Origin: Candidatus Oceanisphaera merdipullorum
GTDB lineage: Bacteria > Pseudomonadota > Gammaproteobacteria > Enterobacterales > Aeromonadaceae
Direction of reading: 5' to 3'
DNA length: 47,720 bases
Assembly: GCA_018883865.1 (NCBI GenBank)
Contig: JAHLFI010000042.1
Location: forward strand, 1 to 47,720
Shown: piece by piece, positions 37,070 through 47,720 of the stretch
Layout: each line of letters opens with the position of its first letter
Position numbering within the stretch: position 1 is the stretch's first letter
Position numbers and translations under genes: made by a program
Notes under the pieces: model-generated
The model's database searches: none
Told to the model about the DNA's origin: nothing
The model's input: only the letters and a program-made list of their open reading frames with translations

Positions 37070-37804
37070 ATGAACAAAACATTATTAGCGGTGGCATTGT
37101 TAGCCAGTACTGGATTCGTGCAGGCCGAGGAAGTGAAGTTTGTCACCAACGCAGCTTATGCACCTTTTGAATTCGTTGATGAAAACAATGAGATACAAGG
37201 CTTCGATATCGACCTGGCTAAGGCTATTTGCGAAGTACAAAAACTAGACTGCAGTTTTCATAACCAAGCCTTCGACAGTTTGATCCCCAGCCTAAAGTTC
37301 CGTCGTTATAATGCGGCCATCGCCGCCATGGACATCACGCCAGAGCGCGCCAAGCAGGTGGATTTTAGCGACATTTACTATGAAAACTCGGCGGTGTTTG
37401 TGACGGCTGAGAATAAATTTGAAACATTAGACCAGCTACAAAAAGATACCGTAGGCGTACAAAACGGCACCTCTCACCAAAAATATATTCAAGATAAGTT
37501 AGAAGCCAACGGCATGACGGCGCGCCCTTATCAAACTGTGCAAGATGCGCTACTCGATATGAGTAATGGCCGCATTAATGCGGTGTTTGCCGACACCGCC
37601 GTGGTGGGTGATTGGTTGGCGCAAAATCCCGGTTATGCGGTGTTAGGCGAGCGCATTACCGATGACGGTTACTTTGGCACAGGTTTTGGTATTGCCGTGA
37701 CTAAGGGTAATCAGGTGTTGCTGGAGCAAATTAACCAAGGCTTGAGCCAGTTAAAAGAAAACGGCACCTACGACACTCTCTACCAACAGTATTTCCCTAA
37801 ATAA
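37070..37804 (+). CDS. artI: Arginine ABC transporter, periplasmic binding protein
   Basis: 244 residues. Signal peptide MNKTLLAVALLASTGFVQA, mature start EEVKFVTNAAYAPFEF. Family 3 solute-binding protein: FDIDLAKAICEVQKLDC, SLIPSLKFRRYNAAIAAMDITPERA (ligand-side Arg), VGVQNGTSHQKY, and the C-terminal GTGFGIAVTKGN. Only one binding protein is present, whereas E. coli has artI and artJ. An ArtI-like arginine preference is inferred from the operon and argR next door; it could also take lysine, ornithine or histidine. Confidence 0.9.
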   Translation: MNKTLLAVALLASTGFVQAEEVKFVTNAAYAPFEFVDENNEIQGFDIDLAKAICEVQKLDCSFHNQAFDSLIPSLKFRRYNAAIAAMDITPERAKQVDFSDIYYENSAVFVTAENKFETLDQLQKDTVGVQNGTSHQKYIQDKLEANGMTARPYQTVQDALLDMSNGRINAVFADTAVVGDWLAQNPGYAVLGERITDDGYFGTGFGIAVTKGNQVLLEQINQGLSQLKENGTYDTLYQQYFPK

Positions 37805-37806
37805 TT

Positions 37807-38454
37807 ATGCTCACTCACCTAATGAATGCCAGCCTGATGACCTTGGGGCTGGCATTGATGTCATTGGCGGTAGGCCTAGTGCTGGCCATCTTACTGTGTG
37901 GCGCCGAGATGAGTCGCTTCACGCTGTTGCGTTGGCCCGCCAGCTTATTTTCTATGGTGCTGCGCGGCTTACCTGAAATTTTAGTGGTGTTTTTTATCTA
38001 CTTCGGATCGACTCAGGTATTGTTTTTACTGACCGATCAATACATAGAATTCAGCCCTTTTTGGTGCGGCGTCACTGCGCTGTCGTTGTTGTTTGCCGCC
38101 TATGGTGCCCAAACCCTGCGTGGCGCGCTCAATGCGGTACATAAAGGGCAGCGCCAAGCGGCACAAGCCTTAGGGCTGCCGCCGCTTTATACGTTTGTGC
38201 ATATTACGCTGCCGCAAACGTGGCGCCATGCCTTGCCAGGACTTGGCAATCAGTGGCTGGTGTTGTTGAAAGACACCGCCCTCGTTTCCTTGATTGGGGT
38301 GCACGATTTAATGTATCAAGCCAAGGCGGTGGCGGCTCGTACCTATGAGCCCTTTACCTGGTATGGCATAGCGGCACTTATCTATTTGGTGATCACAGTG
38401 CTCAGCCAACAAGGGCTGCAACGATTACGTGCGCGAGTAACCCGTTATGACTGA
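37807..38454 (+). CDS. artQ: Arginine ABC transporter, permease
   Basis: 215 residues. Polar-amino-acid permease (HisMQ family) with about five hydrophobic segments and the EAA loop AHKGQRQAAQALGLPPLYTFVHITLPQTWRHALPG-like region (about 112-146) that docks on ArtP. MVLRGLPEILVVFFIYFGS is the family's conserved second helix. Begins two bases after the artI stop and overlaps artM by eight bases. Confidence 0.92.
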   Translation: MLTHLMNASLMTLGLALMSLAVGLVLAILLCGAEMSRFTLLRWPASLFSMVLRGLPEILVVFFIYFGSTQVLFLLTDQYIEFSPFWCGVTALSLLFAAYGAQTLRGALNAVHKGQRQAAQALGLPPLYTFVHITLPQTWRHALPGLGNQWLVLLKDTALVSLIGVHDLMYQAKAVAARTYEPFTWYGIAALIYLVITVLSQQGLQRLRARVTRYD

Positions 38455-39157
38455 TTGGCTGTTTTCGAACGGAGTGGGTATGCCGGACTGGTTTGGCTAT
38501 CTGCCTACGCTATTACAAGGGGTAAACATTACCCTGCAAATTACGATCGGCGGTTTGCTGTTGGGGTTGGTGATAGCGCTATGCTTAACGTGGGTGTTGG
38601 AGCGGCGAATTCCGGTACTGGCGCAAGTGACCGAAGGCTATTTATTGCTGCTGACCGGTACGCCTTTGTTGGTGCAAATCTTTTTGATCTACTACGGGCC
38701 CGCCCAGTTTGAATGGATCAAAAACAGCTGGGCCTGGACTTATCTACGCGAACCGATGTTTTGCTTTATCTTGGCGCTCGGCATGAACGCGGGCGCCTAT
38801 ACGTGCCGCTTATTTAAGGGGGCATTAGATGCAGTACCTAAGGGCGAAATACTGGCCTGTCAGGCGTTAGGCATGAGCCGCTGGCAAACTTTGAGCGTGA
38901 AATATCGCCACGCCATGCGCCGTGTTATTCCTGCTTATTCCAATGAAGTGGTGTTGGTGCTGAAGGGCAGTTCACTGGCCAGCACTATTTCCATCATGGA
39001 AATTATGGGCTTGGCGCAACGTATTAATGGCCAAACCTACGATACCTTGGCGGTGTTCGGTTTGGCGGGCGCCATTTATCTTGTCTTGAATGGTTTACTG
39101 ACGTGGATTTTTCGTCTGCTAGAGACGCGAGCATTGCAGTTTCAAACGCAACAATAA
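38447..39157 (+). CDS. artM: Arginine ABC transporter, permease
   Basis: 236 residues. Second HisMQ-type permease: VNITLQITIGGLLLGLVIAL, LLLTGTPLLVQIFLIYYGP, an EAA-type loop with GEILACQALGMSRWQTL, and VLVLKGSSLASTISIMEIMGLAQRI near the end. Starts inside the end of artQ, so the two are coupled and should be made in equal amounts. Last gene of artPIQM; no clear T-tailed terminator after it, only the small palindrome AGCGC-CCGA-GCGCT before mdh. Confidence 0.92.
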   Translation: MTDWLFSNGVGMPDWFGYLPTLLQGVNITLQITIGGLLLGLVIALCLTWVLERRIPVLAQVTEGYLLLLTGTPLLVQIFLIYYGPAQFEWIKNSWAWTYLREPMFCFILALGMNAGAYTCRLFKGALDAVPKGEILACQALGMSRWQTLSVKYRHAMRRVIPAYSNEVVLVLKGSSLASTISIMEIMGLAQRINGQTYDTLAVFGLAGAIYLVLNGLLTWIFRLLETRALQFQTQQ

Positions 39158-39344
39158 TGTAACGTCAGAGCTAAGGTTTTTGAGAAATCTTCGCTAATAG
39201 GTTCCACAAAGTGTTAGATAGCGCCCGAGCGCTCACAAACAAGTGCTTCACATTATCTTAACTATTGTGTTTTTACAGGGCTTTCGCTATGTTGCTAAAG
39301 CATTAGGAAACGTCTAACAACTCAAATAATAACGGAGTTCAGCT

Positions 39345-40280
39345 ATGAAAGTTACCGTACTAGGAGCCGCCGGTGGTATCGGCCAAGCTCTGGCCCTGCT
39401 GTTAAAAACCACCCTGCCAGCTGGCTCTGCATTGAGCCTGTACGATATTGCGCCTGTGACTCCAGGTGTGGCTGCCGATCTTAGCCATATCCCGACCGAC
39501 GTGAGCGTAGTGGGTTTTGGTGGTGAAGACCCAACGGCCGCACTGCAAGGTGCCGACATAGTTCTGATCTCTGCCGGTGTGGCGCGCAAACCAGGCATGG
39601 ACCGTGCCGATTTGTTTAATGTGAACGCCGGTATCGTCAAAAACCTGATTGAAAAAGTCGCGGCGACCTGTCCTAAAGCCTGCATCGGCATCATTACCAA
39701 CCCTGTGAATACCACAGTGCCGATTGCCGCCGAAGTGCTGAAAAAAGCCGGTGTTTATGACAAGAACAAGTTATTCGGTATCACTACGCTGGACGTGATC
39801 CGTGCCGAAACCTTTATTTCTGCCGCCAAAGGCATCAGCCTGGCCGACATTAAAGTACCAGTTATTGGTGGCCATAGCGGCGTTACTATTTTGCCGTTGT
39901 TATCTCAAGTGGCTGGCGCATCTTTCACCGACGAAGAAGTTGAGAAGATGACGCACCGCATTCAAAATGCCGGTACCGAAGTGGTAGAAGCCAAAGCTGG
40001 CGGCGGTTCAGCGACCCTGTCTATGGGCCAAGCGGCTTGCCGCTTTGCACTGTCTCTGGTGAAAGCCCTGAGTGGTGAAAAAGACGTAATTGAATACACC
40101 TACGTAGACGGTGGCAGCGAGCACGCACAGTTCTTCGCACAACCCGTGTTATTGGGTAAGAACGGCGTAGAAAAAGTATTGCCTTACGGCAAGCTGAGCG
40201 CATTTGAACAGAAAGCCTTGGACAGCATGCTGGACACGCTGCAAGGCGATATCAAAATCGGCGTAGAGTTCGTTAAGTAA
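39345..40280 (+). CDS. mdh: Malate dehydrogenase
   Basis: 311 residues. NAD-dependent interconversion of malate and oxaloacetate in the TCA cycle. Seen: NAD-binding [18 protein letters not shown], substrate Arg in [28 protein letters not shown], the catalytic His177 in [13 protein letters not shown] (same number as E. coli), [14 protein letters not shown] and [16 protein letters not shown] lies six bases before the ATG. Usually next to argR in this group; here artPIQM lies between them. Ends at a strong terminator. Confidence 0.98.
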   Translation: MKVTVLGAAGGIGQALALLLKTTLPAGSALSLYDIAPVTPGVAADLSHIPTDVSVVGFGGEDPTAALQGADIVLISAGVARKPGMDRADLFNVNAGIVKNLIEKVAATCPKACIGIITNPVNTTVPIAAEVLKKAGVYDKNKLFGITTLDVIRAETFISAAKGISLADIKVPVIGGHSGVTILPLLSQVAGASFTDEEVEKMTHRIQNAGTEVVEAKAGGGSATLSMGQAACRFALSLVKALSGEKDVIEYTYVDGGSEHAQFFAQPVLLGKNGVEKVLPYGKLSAFEQKALDSMLDTLQGDIKIGVEFVK

Positions 40281-40320
40281 GTGGAATTCGTTAAGTAATA
40301 AGTTGCGAATTTAAACCATA

Positions 40321-40346
40321 AAAAAGGGAGCCTAGGCTCCCTTTTT
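40321..40346. terminator. Terminator of mdh
   Basis: AAAAAGGGAGCC (40321-40332), loop TA, GGCTCCCTTTTT (40335-40346); symmetrical, works on both strands. Confidence 0.93.
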
Positions 40347-40567
40347 GCTTTCTGTGCATCGACTCTAGCCTAATACCATTCTGTAAACCTAACTGATGAA
40401 TGATCCCGCTTCGCGAGACCTTGAAGTCCTCTTCACCGAAAGGCTGGACGGCTACATAGCGTCTGTTTTTGGTAGGTGGCAACTTGCTCGCCACGGTTTT
40501 ATCTTTTAACACAGCCAGCAAAGCCCTCTTTACCAAAGAGACGGGCACTCTGTCAGGCAACAAAAAA
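40347..40567. other. Spacer between two terminators, no recognised gene
   Basis: A minus-strand frame of 90 codons (TTG at 40563 to 40291) is open through both terminators and is probably not a gene, although its middle (RYVAVQPFGEEDFKVSRSG) looks protein-like. Local hairpins are visible: GTGGC/GCCAC around 40476-40496 and CGC-TT-GCG near 40410. It could be a fragment of a mobile element or a decayed gene. Confidence 0.3.
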
Positions 40568-40593
40568 GGTAGCGCTAGGCGCTACCTTTTTTT
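40568..40593. terminator. Terminator of the CstA-family gene
   Basis: GGTAGCGC (40568-40575), loop TAG, GCGCTACC (40579-40586), with A6 before and T7 after, so it ends transcripts from either side; the minus-strand gene starts 30 bases away. Confidence 0.92.
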
Positions 40594-40615
40594 ACTTACT
40601 ATTTATCACAGACTA

Positions 40616-42079
40616 TTACTGAGCAAGAGCGGGTCTTCTCTTGTGCTGTATCACCAAGGCGATAAAGCACAGGGCGGCCGTGGCCGCACCTATTGGCCTG
40701 CTGAAGTCTTCCGGCAGATTGAAACCAATAGCGTCGGTTGCAATGTAGGATACGGTAATGGCCGTCCCTATCACGGCCGGAATACTGGCCACCCAATGGA
40801 AGGTGCCTCGGTCAAACAAGTACTTGGTTGCCAACCACAACACGCTGGTAGAGAGCAGCATGTTAGAGAAGGCGAAGTAGCGCCAAATTAACGCGAAGTC
40901 CAAGAAGGTCATCAGGTAGGCGATGCCCAACAAAGGTACGGATAAGGCCAGACGATGCAAGGTAGTTTGCGATATTTTAAAGGCATCCATTATGGTTAAG
41001 CGCAATGAACGAAACGCCGTATCCCCAGAAGTAATGGGGAAGATAGCGACCGCCAATATGGCCATTACGCCACCGAACACACCTAAGTAACTGGTGGAGA
41101 TATGATTCACCACTAAGCCTGGTCCACCTTGTGCGAGCATGGCTTTCAGCTCCAGGTAACCACCGGGGAAGGCGGCAATACCGGCCAAAGCCCACACACA
41201 AGCCACTATGCCTTCACACATCATGGCGCCATAAAATACGGGGCGTGCGTATTTTTCATTGGTCAAACAACGGGCAATCATGGGGGACTGCGTGGAGTGG
41301 AAACCACTGATGGCACCACAGGTGATGGTTAAAAATAACAACGGCCAGATGGGCGCGCCATCGGGATTGGGCGTTAATAAGTCTGCGTGGTCATGATTAT
41401 CGAAGTAAGCAAAAATATCACCGGCCTGAGGCAAGTGCGGCGCTTCTAATAACAAGGCACCGGCAATTAAGGTGGTCATCACTATCATCAACAAACCAAA
41501 TATTGGATACAACTTAGTGATGATCTTATCGATAGGCAGCAAGGTCGCTAAAAAGTAATAGCCTAAAATAAGCAGTACCCAAAAGCTGTTGCCGGCTAAA
41601 AATGTACCTTCAAAATAGGATAAATTACTCAGCAGCCCAGCTGGGCTCATGATAAACACAACGCCCACAAAGAATAGCAGCATGGAGGTAAAAATCAGCA
41701 TGATGCCTTTGAACACCACGTTGTAATAATGGCCAGCAATTTCTGGCAGGCTCTTACCGTCTTCTTTTAAACTCATTACGCCGGAGAAGTAATCGTGGAT
41801 GGCACCACCCAGCACGTTACCTATCACTATCCAGACTAAGGCGATGGGGCCATAAATGGCGCCCAAGATAGGGCCAAAAATAGGCCCCACGCCGGCAATG
41901 TTTAAGAATTGAATGAGAAAGGCTTTTGCAGGGCTGATGGCTACATAGTCAACACCATCATTTAAACGCTGCTGTGGAGTGGCAACGGTAGGGTCTATGC
42001 CCGCTTGTTTTTCCACGAAGGGGCCATAAAATTTATAGCCGAGTATGAGTATGGCTATGCTGGCAAAGAAAATAAGCAT
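40616..42079 (-). CDS. CstA-family transporter (compact form)
   Basis: 487 residues, many hydrophobic segments. The CstA/BtsT family imports pyruvate and perhaps peptides. The start (ILILGYKFYGPFVEKQAGIDP) and GVDYVAISPAKAFLIQFLNIAGVGPIFGPILGAIYGP are the CstA signature; also GNVLGGAIHDYFSGVMSLKEDGKS, GAISGFHSTQSPMIARCL and FPITSGDTAFRSLRL. E. coli CstA and BtsT are about 700 residues; this is the shorter type found in many bacteria, lacking the extended C-terminal part. Proximity to PDH genes is not close enough to imply co-regulation. Monocistronic. Confidence 0.88.
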   Translation of the reverse strand: MLIFFASIAILILGYKFYGPFVEKQAGIDPTVATPQQRLNDGVDYVAISPAKAFLIQFLNIAGVGPIFGPILGAIYGPIALVWIVIGNVLGGAIHDYFSGVMSLKEDGKSLPEIAGHYYNVVFKGIMLIFTSMLLFFVGVVFIMSPAGLLSNLSYFEGTFLAGNSFWVLLILGYYFLATLLPIDKIITKLYPIFGLLMIVMTTLIAGALLLEAPHLPQAGDIFAYFDNHDHADLLTPNPDGAPIWPLLFLTITCGAISGFHSTQSPMIARCLTNEKYARPVFYGAMMCEGIVACVWALAGIAAFPGGYLELKAMLAQGGPGLVVNHISTSYLGVFGGVMAILAVAIFPITSGDTAFRSLRLTIMDAFKISQTTLHRLALSVPLLGIAYLMTFLDFALIWRYFAFSNMLLSTSVLWLATKYLFDRGTFHWVASIPAVIGTAITVSYIATDAIGFNLPEDFSRPIGAATAALCFIALVIQHKRRPALAQ

Positions 42080-42440
42080 ATGGCTAATTCCTATTATTTT
42101 AGATGCTTAGGGTTGAATATTCCGAGCAAAGGTACCATGGCACCCCATGACTGAATACTAGATTTTAGTGGTAGGTGGGGATTATTAGGCCTAGCTAAGG
42201 TTCTGCTAAGATTGAGTTCGTAAAGGTGGTTTGCAGGTAGTAGCTAAGTATGAGTCTTAAGTTGAGGTCTTAAACATAGCCGTTAAATATAGCGCTGCAA
42301 CATAGCTTAGCACTGAGTCCTAAATCTAGCGCAACGCGCACAACCTAAACACAGGGCTTGCATATAGTACTAAGGTCTAGCTTGTTTAAGGGCAGATGCA
42401 TAGCTAATATTTTGCAGTGCATCAAGGGCGGAAGTGCCAA
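42080..42440. other. Gene-free region with TAGC/CTAA quasi-repeats
   Basis: No open frame of note. From about 42190 to 42370 short motifs recur irregularly: TAGCTAAG, GAGTCTTAA, GAGGTCTTAAA, GAGTCCTAAATCTAGCGC, ATAGC. The promoter of the CstA-family gene should lie at its left end. The remaining stretch looks like decayed sequence or a leader. Confidence 0.35.
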
Positions 42441-42446
42441 TATAAT
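42441..42446 (+). promoter_or_regulatory. -10 element of the candidate small RNA
   Basis: A consensus TATAAT on the plus strand; 17 bp upstream stands TGCATC, a poor -35. A start near 42453 would give a transcript of about 128 nt ending at the terminator below. Confidence 0.4.
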
Positions 42447-42452
42447 AAGCCA

Positions 42453-42580
42453 GCACACTAGGACACGAATGCCTAGTCTTAACTAAAAAGTGCGGTACTA
42501 AAACAGAGCTAAATAATAATAACCTCTCATCCCGATTCTGGCGCGGCTGGCATACAGCCGCTTCAGAATCGGGATTTTTT
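42453..42580 (+). ncRNA. Candidate small RNA between the CstA-family gene and tenA
   Basis: No coding frame precedes the strong plus-strand terminator at 42529-42580, but a TATAAT lies at 42441. The predicted RNA has a 5' hairpin (ACTAGG 42457-42462 / CCTAGT 42472-42477, its first bases at the estimated start), an unpaired A-rich linker including AAATAATAATAACC, and a two-part terminator hairpin with a U tail. This hairpin, A/U-rich linker, terminator order is typical of Hfq-bound small RNAs. Targets unknown. It could instead be a chance hairpin serving tenA, but the T run is on the plus-strand side. Confidence 0.45.
42529..42580 (+). terminator. Strong intrinsic terminator with no upstream gene on its strand
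   Basis: Outer stem ATCCCGATTCTG (42529-42540) with CAGAATCGGGAT (42564-42575), two-base mismatches, inner stem GCGGCTG (42543-42549) with CAGCCGC (42555-42561), loop GCATA, then six T. On the minus strand the hairpin is followed by GAGAGG, without a T run. Confidence 0.8.
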
Positions 42581-42620
42581 ACATTTAGCGCTCAGTTTTT
42601 TCTTAGACTGAAAATCCAGA

Positions 42621-43289
42621 TTACATCTGTTGATTGAGTCCCATGCCCCAGAAGTCGATCTCTAAACGGGTTGCATCATTGAAAATGCGGCTTAGTTGTT
42701 TAAAGCGCGCCGGCGTGACATCCGCCAGTCGCTCATTTAGCCAAACGCGTTCCGCTTGGGCTGCCGCTTGAAAATCGCTACTTTCATACATGGCAATCCA
42801 AGCTTCATACGGATTGCTCTCACCGCGTACCGTACCAGGTTGCTCAATCAACCAGCGCGCTACTTCGGCATACCCCACCAAGCAAGGTGCTAATGCCACG
42901 TGCATATCCAGTAAGTCGCCACGGTTGCCGGTATCTAATACATAACGGGTGTAGGCGAGCGTAGCACGCGCTTCGGGTAGCTCTGCCAAATCTCGCTCGC
43001 TAATTCCCCATTGTTGGCAATAGTTTATGTGCAGCCCTAGCTCTAAGTCGATAATGGCATCGAAGCCGGCCTTGGCGTGGCGTAAGTCCGCCAGTGTCGG
43101 GCTTTTGTACGCGGCGAGTGCGAAGGCGCGACCAAACTGAATTAAAAATAAATAATCTTGCTTAAGGTAATGGCGAAATGCCTCGGGTGCTAAGGTGCCG
43201 TCACCGAGCTGGCGCACGAAGTCGTGCTGGATATAATTATCCCAAGGTTGGAGGTTATCTTTTTTTAAGTCGTCGAAGGTAAAGCTCAT
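42621..43289 (-). CDS. tenA: TenA family aminopyrimidine aminohydrolase (thiaminase II)
   Basis: 222 residues, all-helical heme-oxygenase-like fold. Salvages the pyrimidine part of degraded thiamine. Asp45 in KQDYLF, the nucleophile Cys136 in LAPCLVGY with Tyr140, and the C-terminal Glu in FNDATRLEIDFW correspond to the known active site of Bacillus TenA (Asp44, Cys135, Tyr139, Glu205). It stands alone, away from thi genes, and I see no thiamine riboswitch in its leader. A ribosome site AGGACAGGAA precedes the ATG. Confidence 0.93.
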   Translation of the reverse strand: MSFTFDDLKKDNLQPWDNYIQHDFVRQLGDGTLAPEAFRHYLKQDYLFLIQFGRAFALAAYKSPTLADLRHAKAGFDAIIDLELGLHINYCQQWGISERDLAELPEARATLAYTRYVLDTGNRGDLLDMHVALAPCLVGYAEVARWLIEQPGTVRGESNPYEAWIAMYESSDFQAAAQAERVWLNERLADVTPARFKQLSRIFNDATRLEIDFWGMGLNQQM

Positions 43290-43416
43290 TTCCTGTCCTT
43301 TTGTGAATGTGCCATTTTTGCCTGTTACATCGCTCCTTGGCAGGGGTTGTGAACTCGAGTAAGGCCAAGGGGAAACTCATATTGGACAGAATTTCTACAA
43401 AATCAAGCCTTGAGGG

Positions 43417-45194
<1,778 letters not shown>

Positions 45195-45203
45195 CCTAAT
45201 ACC

Positions 45204-45235
45204 ACGGCTGAGCATCAAGCTCGGCCGTATTTTTT
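45204..45235 (+). terminator. Terminator of pyrG
   Basis: ACGGCTGAGC (45204-45213), loop ATCAA, GCTCGGCCGT (45219-45228) with one T-G wobble, then ATTTTTT. Read-through into eno is possible. Confidence 0.85.
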
Positions 45236-45278
45236 AGTGCTTGATTCCGTTTTTACCTTTCAAATAAGAGGAAGTTAG

Positions 45279-46583
<1,305 letters not shown>

Positions 46584-46665
46584 TTAATATATAAGCGTCG
46601 TCTGCGGCCAAGAATACTGCCGCTGTAGGCTTAACTGCTTTAATTAATCTCAGCAATGCAAAACT

Positions 46666-46696
46666 AGAAACCCCGCCCTGTGCGGGGTTTCTTTTG
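46666..46696 (+). terminator. Terminator of eno
   Basis: AGAAACCCCGC (46666-46676), loop CCTGT, GCGGGGTTTCT (46682-46692), then TTT. Confidence 0.92.
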
Positions 46697-46743
46697 TTTG
46701 GCGTCTGAATATGGGAAACTAGCGGCCTATTCGTGGAGGAATA

Positions 46744-47031
46744 ATGCGCATCCTTACCCTAATACTGCTCGGCCTACTATGTACCTTGCAATACGACCTC
46801 TGGTGGGGGAAAAACGGCTTGGCGGAATATCATGAGGCTCAAAGCTACGTTACCCGCCAAATGCACGACAACGAGCAGTTGGTCGCCCGTAATGCCTTAT
46901 TGTATCGAGAGATAGAAGATCTTAATAAAGGGCTGGCTGCCGTAGAAGAGCTGGCGCGCAACGATTTAGGCATGATCAAACCCGGCGAAACCTTTTATCG
47001 TCTATTACTGGCCGATAAACCCCGCCCATGA
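46744..47031 (+). CDS. ftsB: Cell division protein FtsB
   Basis: 95 residues. One N-terminal membrane helix (about 3-20, ILTLILLGLLCTLQYDLWWG), then a periplasmic coiled coil (EAQSYVTRQMHDNEQLVARN ... LYREIEDLNKGLAAVEELAR) and the conserved LGMIKPGETFYRLL end. It forms the FtsQLB complex of the divisome. GGAGG sits before the ATG. The last four bases overlap the ispD start, the classic eno-ftsB-ispD order. Confidence 0.95.
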   Translation: MRILTLILLGLLCTLQYDLWWGKNGLAEYHEAQSYVTRQMHDNEQLVARNALLYREIEDLNKGLAAVEELARNDLGMIKPGETFYRLLLADKPRP

Positions 47032-47720
47032 CAGAGTCCACCCTTAATACCGCACCTCTCTATACAGCGATCGTCCCTGCCGCTGGCATTGGCAGCCGCA
47101 TGGCCGCCGATCGGCCTAAGCAATATTTAACGCTGGCGGGCGCCACTGTGCTTGAACAAACTCTGAGCCGCTTACTTGAACATAGCGCCATCGGCACTAT
47201 TATTGTCGCTATCTCTCCCCACGACTGCTGGTTTGAGCAATTAGCCTTGGCCGCGCATCCGCGTATTAAGCGAGTTTTAGGCGGGGCCGAGCGCGCCGAT
47301 ACAGTACTCAATGCAATGGCATTTGTGACCACCGACTGGGTATTAGTGCACGATGCGGCGCGGCCTTGTTTGCACGGCGTGGATCTTGATGCTGTGCTCA
47401 AGGCCGGTTGCCAAGCTCAAGGCGCGATTTTAGCCAGTCGGGTGCGTGATACTATGAAGCGCGGCGATGGCCAAGGCGCCATTAGCGCGAGTGTTGCAAG
47501 AGACGAGCTATGGCACGCGCTGACGCCGCAATGCTTTAGTACTGACACCTTGCGCCAAGCTTTAAGTGGTGCGCTGGCCGCCGGTGTGACTATTACCGAT
47601 GAAGCCTCCGCCATGGAATGGGCAGGCTTTAAACCCCAGTTAGTAGAAGGGCGCAGTGACAATATTAAGATCACCCGACCGGAAGACTTGGCACTGGCGA
47701 GCTTTTTCTTAGCGCAGAGC
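47028..47720 (+). CDS. ispD: 2-C-methyl-D-erythritol 4-phosphate cytidylyltransferase, last codons outside window
   Basis: 231 codons visible to the right edge, nearly the whole enzyme (about 235 in E. coli). It joins CTP and MEP in isoprenoid synthesis. Seen: the nucleotide-binding IVPAAGIGSRMAADRPKQYL (14-33), LVHDAARPCL, ASRVRDTMKR, TPQCFSTDTLRQAL, TDEASAMEWAG with the catalytic-site Asp/Glu, and VEGRSDNIKITRPEDLALA. Translationally coupled to ftsB by ATGA. The usual next gene ispF would lie beyond the window. Confidence 0.95.
   Translation, partial: MTESTLNTAPLYTAIVPAAGIGSRMAADRPKQYLTLAGATVLEQTLSRLLEHSAIGTIIVAISPHDCWFEQLALAAHPRIKRVLGGAERADTVLNAMAFVTTDWVLVHDAARPCLHGVDLDAVLKAGCQAQGAILASRVRDTMKRGDGQGAISASVARDELWHALTPQCFSTDTLRQALSGALAAGVTITDEASAMEWAGFKPQLVEGRSDNIKITRPEDLALASFFLAQS

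Noticed and set aside
43290..43400. Thiamine (TPP) riboswitch before tenA
   Set aside because: The CTGAGA and ACCTGATC-type conserved core is absent from the leader.

Overview
The window looks like chromosomal DNA of a marine or brackish gammaproteobacterium. The gene order (type IV pilus genes next to coaE, ampD/nadC, pdhR-aceEF-lpd-acnB-yacL, argR/mdh, pyrG-eno-ftsB-ispD) and the protein sequences, very close to Escherichia coli, Aeromonas and Vibrio orthologues, fit the Aeromonadales, perhaps Oceanisphaera or a relative. The genus is inferred from memory of family resemblance; no search was run. There is no phage, no intact insertion sequence and no CRISPR array.

Layout. 1-1045 (minus): a two-gene cassette of a Tat-signal protein with nine SYSRP repeats and, translationally coupled to it, an HPr-kinase-like kinase cut by the left edge. 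1232-1726 (minus): a tRNA operon (three Phe, one Thr) with promoter and terminator. 1807-3168: mutY-yggX. 3382-6862: an aminotransferase, trmB and an M18 aminopeptidase. 7094-12063 (minus): pilA-pilB-pilC-pilD-coaE. 12219-14412: ampD (minus), a retropepsin-like protease and nadC. 14583-21574: pdhR, aceE, aceF and lpdA, with a consensus PdhR operator just before pdhR. 21792-29846: an HBM-type chemoreceptor, acnB, xanP, yacL and arfB. 30195-35104: a Fur-box-like promoter, a ferric iron ABC transporter (fbpABC) and a DyP peroxidase. 35136-35485: a MITE-like element. 35518-40280: argR, artPIQM and mdh, with an ARG-box palindrome between argR and artP. 40616-43289: a CstA-family transporter, a candidate small RNA and tenA. 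43557-47720: pyrG, eno, ftsB and ispD, which lacks its last codons at the right edge.

How the genes work together. Most of the window is core metabolism: pyruvate to acetyl-CoA (aceEF-lpd under PdhR), TCA cycle (acnB, mdh), NAD and CoA synthesis (nadC, coaE), CTP and glycolysis (pyrG, eno), arginine uptake with its regulator (art/argR), iron uptake (fbp), and translation quality (trmB, arfB, tRNAs). The least ordinary parts are the kinase/repeat-protein cassette at the left edge, a perfect terminator on the plus strand at 42529-42580 with no gene in front of it (candidate small RNA), a MITE-like element sitting inside a hairpin repeat, and two families of dispersed intergenic repeats.
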